From Jatrophihabitans sp. (GTDB lineage: Bacteria; Actinomycetota; Actinomycetes; Mycobacteriales; Jatrophihabitantaceae), in contig DASWNX010000023.1 of assembly GCA_036399055.1 (NCBI GenBank), positions 1-45,835 on the forward strand: a DNA stretch of 45,835 bases, read 5' to 3'. Both the position numbers and the translations under genes were made by a program. The notes beneath the pieces were generated by a model. That model saw only the letters and a list, made by a program, of their open reading frames with translations. It searched no databases and had not been told where the DNA came from. This document shows, one piece after another, positions 44,169 to 45,835 of the stretch (position 1 is its first letter; every line of letters starts with the position of its first letter).

Positions 44169-44174
44169 CAGGGA

Positions 44175-45835
44175 ATGGATTCCGAGGAGATCGAGGCGGG
44201 CCGCGCCCGCTGGCAGCAGCGCTACGAGAAGTCCCGGATCGCCGAGCGCGATTTCACCACCCTGTCCGGCGTCGAGGTCGAGCCGGTCTACGGGCCGCCC
44301 GAGGGCACTTCTGACCCTCGCTTCGAGCAGATCGGCTGGCCGGGGGAGTTCCCGTTCACCCGCGGCCTGCACGCCAGCGGATTCCGCGGCAAGCCCTGGA
44401 CGATCCGGCAGTTCGCCGGCTTCGGCAACGCCCAGCAGACCAACGAGCGCTACAAGATGATCCTGGCCTCCGGCGGCGGCGGGCTCTCGGTCGCCTTCGA
44501 CATGCCCACGTTGATGGGCCGGGACTCCGATGACCCGCGCGCGCTGGGCGAGGTCGGGCACTGCGGCGTGGCGATCGACTCCGTCGCCGACATGGACGTC
44601 CTCTTCGACGGCATCGACCTGGGCTCGGTCACCACCTCGATGACCATCTCGGGGCCGGCAGTCCCGGTGTTCTGCATGTACGTGGTGGCCGCCGAGCGCC
44701 AAGGGGTGGACGTCGCCCGGCTCAACGGCACCCTGCAGACCGACATCTTCAAGGAGTACATCGCGCAGAAGGAGTGGATCTACCCTCCCGAGCCGCACCT
44801 GAAGCTGATCGGCGACCTGATGGAGTACGTCGCCGAGGGCATCCCGGCGTACAAGCCGCTGTCGGTGTCGGGCTACCACATCCGCGAGGCCGGAGCCACG
44901 GCGGCGCAGGAGCTGGCGTTCACCCTCGCCGACGGCTTCGGCTACGTCGAGCTGGGCCTGTCCCGCGGCCTGGACATCGAGCAGTTCGCGCCGGGCCTGT
45001 CGTTCTTCTTCGACGCCCACCTGGACTTCTTCGAGGAGATCGCCAAGTTCCGGGCAGCACGGCGGATCTGGGCGCGCTGGTTGCGCGACGTCTACGGCGC
45101 CAAGACCGTGAAGGCACAGCAGTTGCGGTTCCACACCCAGACCGCCGGGGTGTCGCTGACTGCCCAGCAGCCGGAGAACAACATCGTCCGGACCGCCATC
45201 GAGGCGCTGGCCGCGGTGTTGGGCGGCACGAACTCGCTGCACACCAACGCCCTGGACGAGGTGCTGGCCCTGCCCACCGACAAGTCCGCCCAGATCGCGC
45301 TGCGCACCCAGCAGGTGATCGGCGAGGAGATCGGTGTCCTCAACGTCGCCGACCCGCTCGGCGGCTCGTGGTACGTCGAGGCGCTGACTGACAAGATCGA
45401 GGCCGAGGCGGAGAAGATCTTCGCGCACATCAAGGAGATGGGCGGCGACGGCACCATGACCGCCGGCCTGCTGCGCGGCATCGAGGACGGCTGGTTCACC
45501 GGTGAGATCGCCGAGTCGGCCTTCCGCTACCAGGTCGCGCTGGAGAAGGGCGACAAGCGGGTCGTCGGGGTCAACGTCCACCAGGGCGAGTACGGCGAGC
45601 CGCTGGAGATCCTGCGGGTCTCCCACGAGGTCGAGCTGGAGCAGGTCGAGCTGGTGCGCAACCGGCGCGCCGGCCGGGACTCCGCCGCCGTCGACGAGGC
45701 GCTCAAGCGAATGGTGGCTGCCGCCGAGAACGGTGAGAACACCGTGCCGGCGATGCTGGACGCGGTCCGCGCCGAGGCGACCCTGGGCGAGATCTGCAAC
45801 GCGTTCAAGCCGCTGTGGGGCGAGCACCGCGAGCC
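44175..45835 (+). CDS. icmA: Isobutyryl-CoA mutase-like large subunit (IcmA-type acyl-CoA mutase), 3'-truncated
   Basis: TIM-barrel subunit of an adenosylcobalamin-dependent acyl-CoA mutase; 553 residues are visible before the window ends. Blocks such as [48 protein letters not shown] and [13 protein letters not shown] are typical. The two substrate-pocket residues are F80 (TIRQFAGFG) and Q198 (EYIAQKEW), the pair reported for isobutyryl-CoA mutase. Methylmalonyl-CoA mutase has Tyr89 and Arg207. It should therefore interconvert isobutyryl- and n-butyryl-CoA or a similar non-carboxylated substrate. No B12 domain is visible; family members of this length rely on a separate small subunit, expected beyond the edge. 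It is preceded by a twin operator. Confidence 0.85.
   Translation, partial: MDSEEIEAGRARWQQRYEKSRIAERDFTTLSGVEVEPVYGPPEGTSDPRFEQIGWPGEFPFTRGLHASGFRGKPWTIRQFAGFGNAQQTNERYKMILASGGGGLSVAFDMPTLMGRDSDDPRALGEVGHCGVAIDSVADMDVLFDGIDLGSVTTSMTISGPAVPVFCMYVVAAERQGVDVARLNGTLQTDIFKEYIAQKEWIYPPEPHLKLIGDLMEYVAEGIPAYKPLSVSGYHIREAGATAAQELAFTLADGFGYVELGLSRGLDIEQFAPGLSFFFDAHLDFFEEIAKFRAARRIWARWLRDVYGAKTVKAQQLRFHTQTAGVSLTAQQPENNIVRTAIEALAAVLGGTNSLHTNALDEVLALPTDKSAQIALRTQQVIGEEIGVLNVADPLGGSWYVEALTDKIEAEAEKIFAHIKEMGGDGTMTAGLLRGIEDGWFTGEIAESAFRYQVALEKGDKRVVGVNVHQGEYGEPLEILRVSHEVELEQVELVRNRRAGRDSAAVDEALKRMVAAAENGENTVPAMLDAVRAEATLGEICNAFKPLWGEHRE

Noticed and set aside
44175-45835. Annotation as methylmalonyl-CoA mutase
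   Set aside because: The Tyr/Arg pair that binds the substrate carboxylate is Phe/Gln, as in isobutyryl-CoA mutase.

Overview
The window comes from a high-GC actinobacterium. The left end has the conserved order glyA, wecA, small AtpI-like membrane proteins, atpBEFHAGDC, a DUF2550 gene and a PduO-type cobalamin adenosyltransferase gene. This order, and the nearby nucS, resembles the Mycobacterium tuberculosis Rv1302-Rv1321 neighbourhood. Here the ATP synthase b and delta subunits are separate genes, unlike the mycobacterial b-delta fusion, so the organism is probably an actinomycete outside that group. No rRNA, tRNA, CRISPR array or transposase was seen.

Region 1 (1-10674) is housekeeping: the end of serine hydroxymethyltransferase, WecA-like lipid-linked sugar transferase and the whole F1Fo-ATP synthase operon, with many 1- to 4-base overlaps. 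A duplicated ribosome-binding and start region lies between atpD and atpC.

Region 2 (10700-27160) is rich in acyl-CoA metabolism and mixed with housekeeping genes (nucS, a DivIVA-like coiled coil, an AI-2E permease). It carries much of the ethylmalonyl-CoA pathway: thiolase, two 3-hydroxyacyl-CoA dehydrogenases (one a fusion of two complete domains), crotonyl-CoA carboxylase/reductase, ethylmalonyl-CoA mutase, an epimerase and the MeaB mutase chaperone. Cobalamin adenosyltransferase would supply their cofactor. HMG-CoA lyase and, further right, glutaryl-CoA dehydrogenase would feed acetoacetate and crotonyl-CoA into the same pool. Crotonase, mesaconyl-CoA hydratase, methylsuccinyl-CoA dehydrogenase and malyl-CoA lyase were not found here.

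Region 3 (27309-38314) is a compact terpenoid gene cluster. IPP isomerase and a P450 diverge. After a 579-base non-coding gap comes a tightly coupled seven-gene operon: polyprenyl diphosphate synthase, UbiA-type prenyltransferase, squalene-cyclase-fold protein, HisC-like aminotransferase, MGT-type glycosyltransferase, a second P450 and a flavin monooxygenase. The expected product is an oxidised, possibly aminated and glycosylated terpenoid or meroterpenoid. The cyclase lacks the usual catalytic Asp motif, and the first P450 lacks the usual I-helix Thr.

Region 4 (38339-39966) is a polymorphic toxin/immunity pair: a WXG-like N-terminus joined to an RNase A-like CdiA-CT toxin, followed by a CdiI-type immunity gene. 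GC drops sharply across the toxin tip and the immunity gene.

Region 5 (40081-45835) holds glutaryl-CoA dehydrogenase with a divergent MarR regulator, an MccF-like LD-carboxypeptidase, an aldo/keto reductase and the start of a B12-dependent acyl-CoA mutase. The substrate-pocket residues of that mutase (F80, Q198) are those of isobutyryl-CoA mutase, not methylmalonyl-CoA mutase. It is preceded by tandem repeats and a twin palindromic operator.

Several genes have a TANNNT -10 box 6-7 bases before the start codon, which predicts leaderless transcripts.
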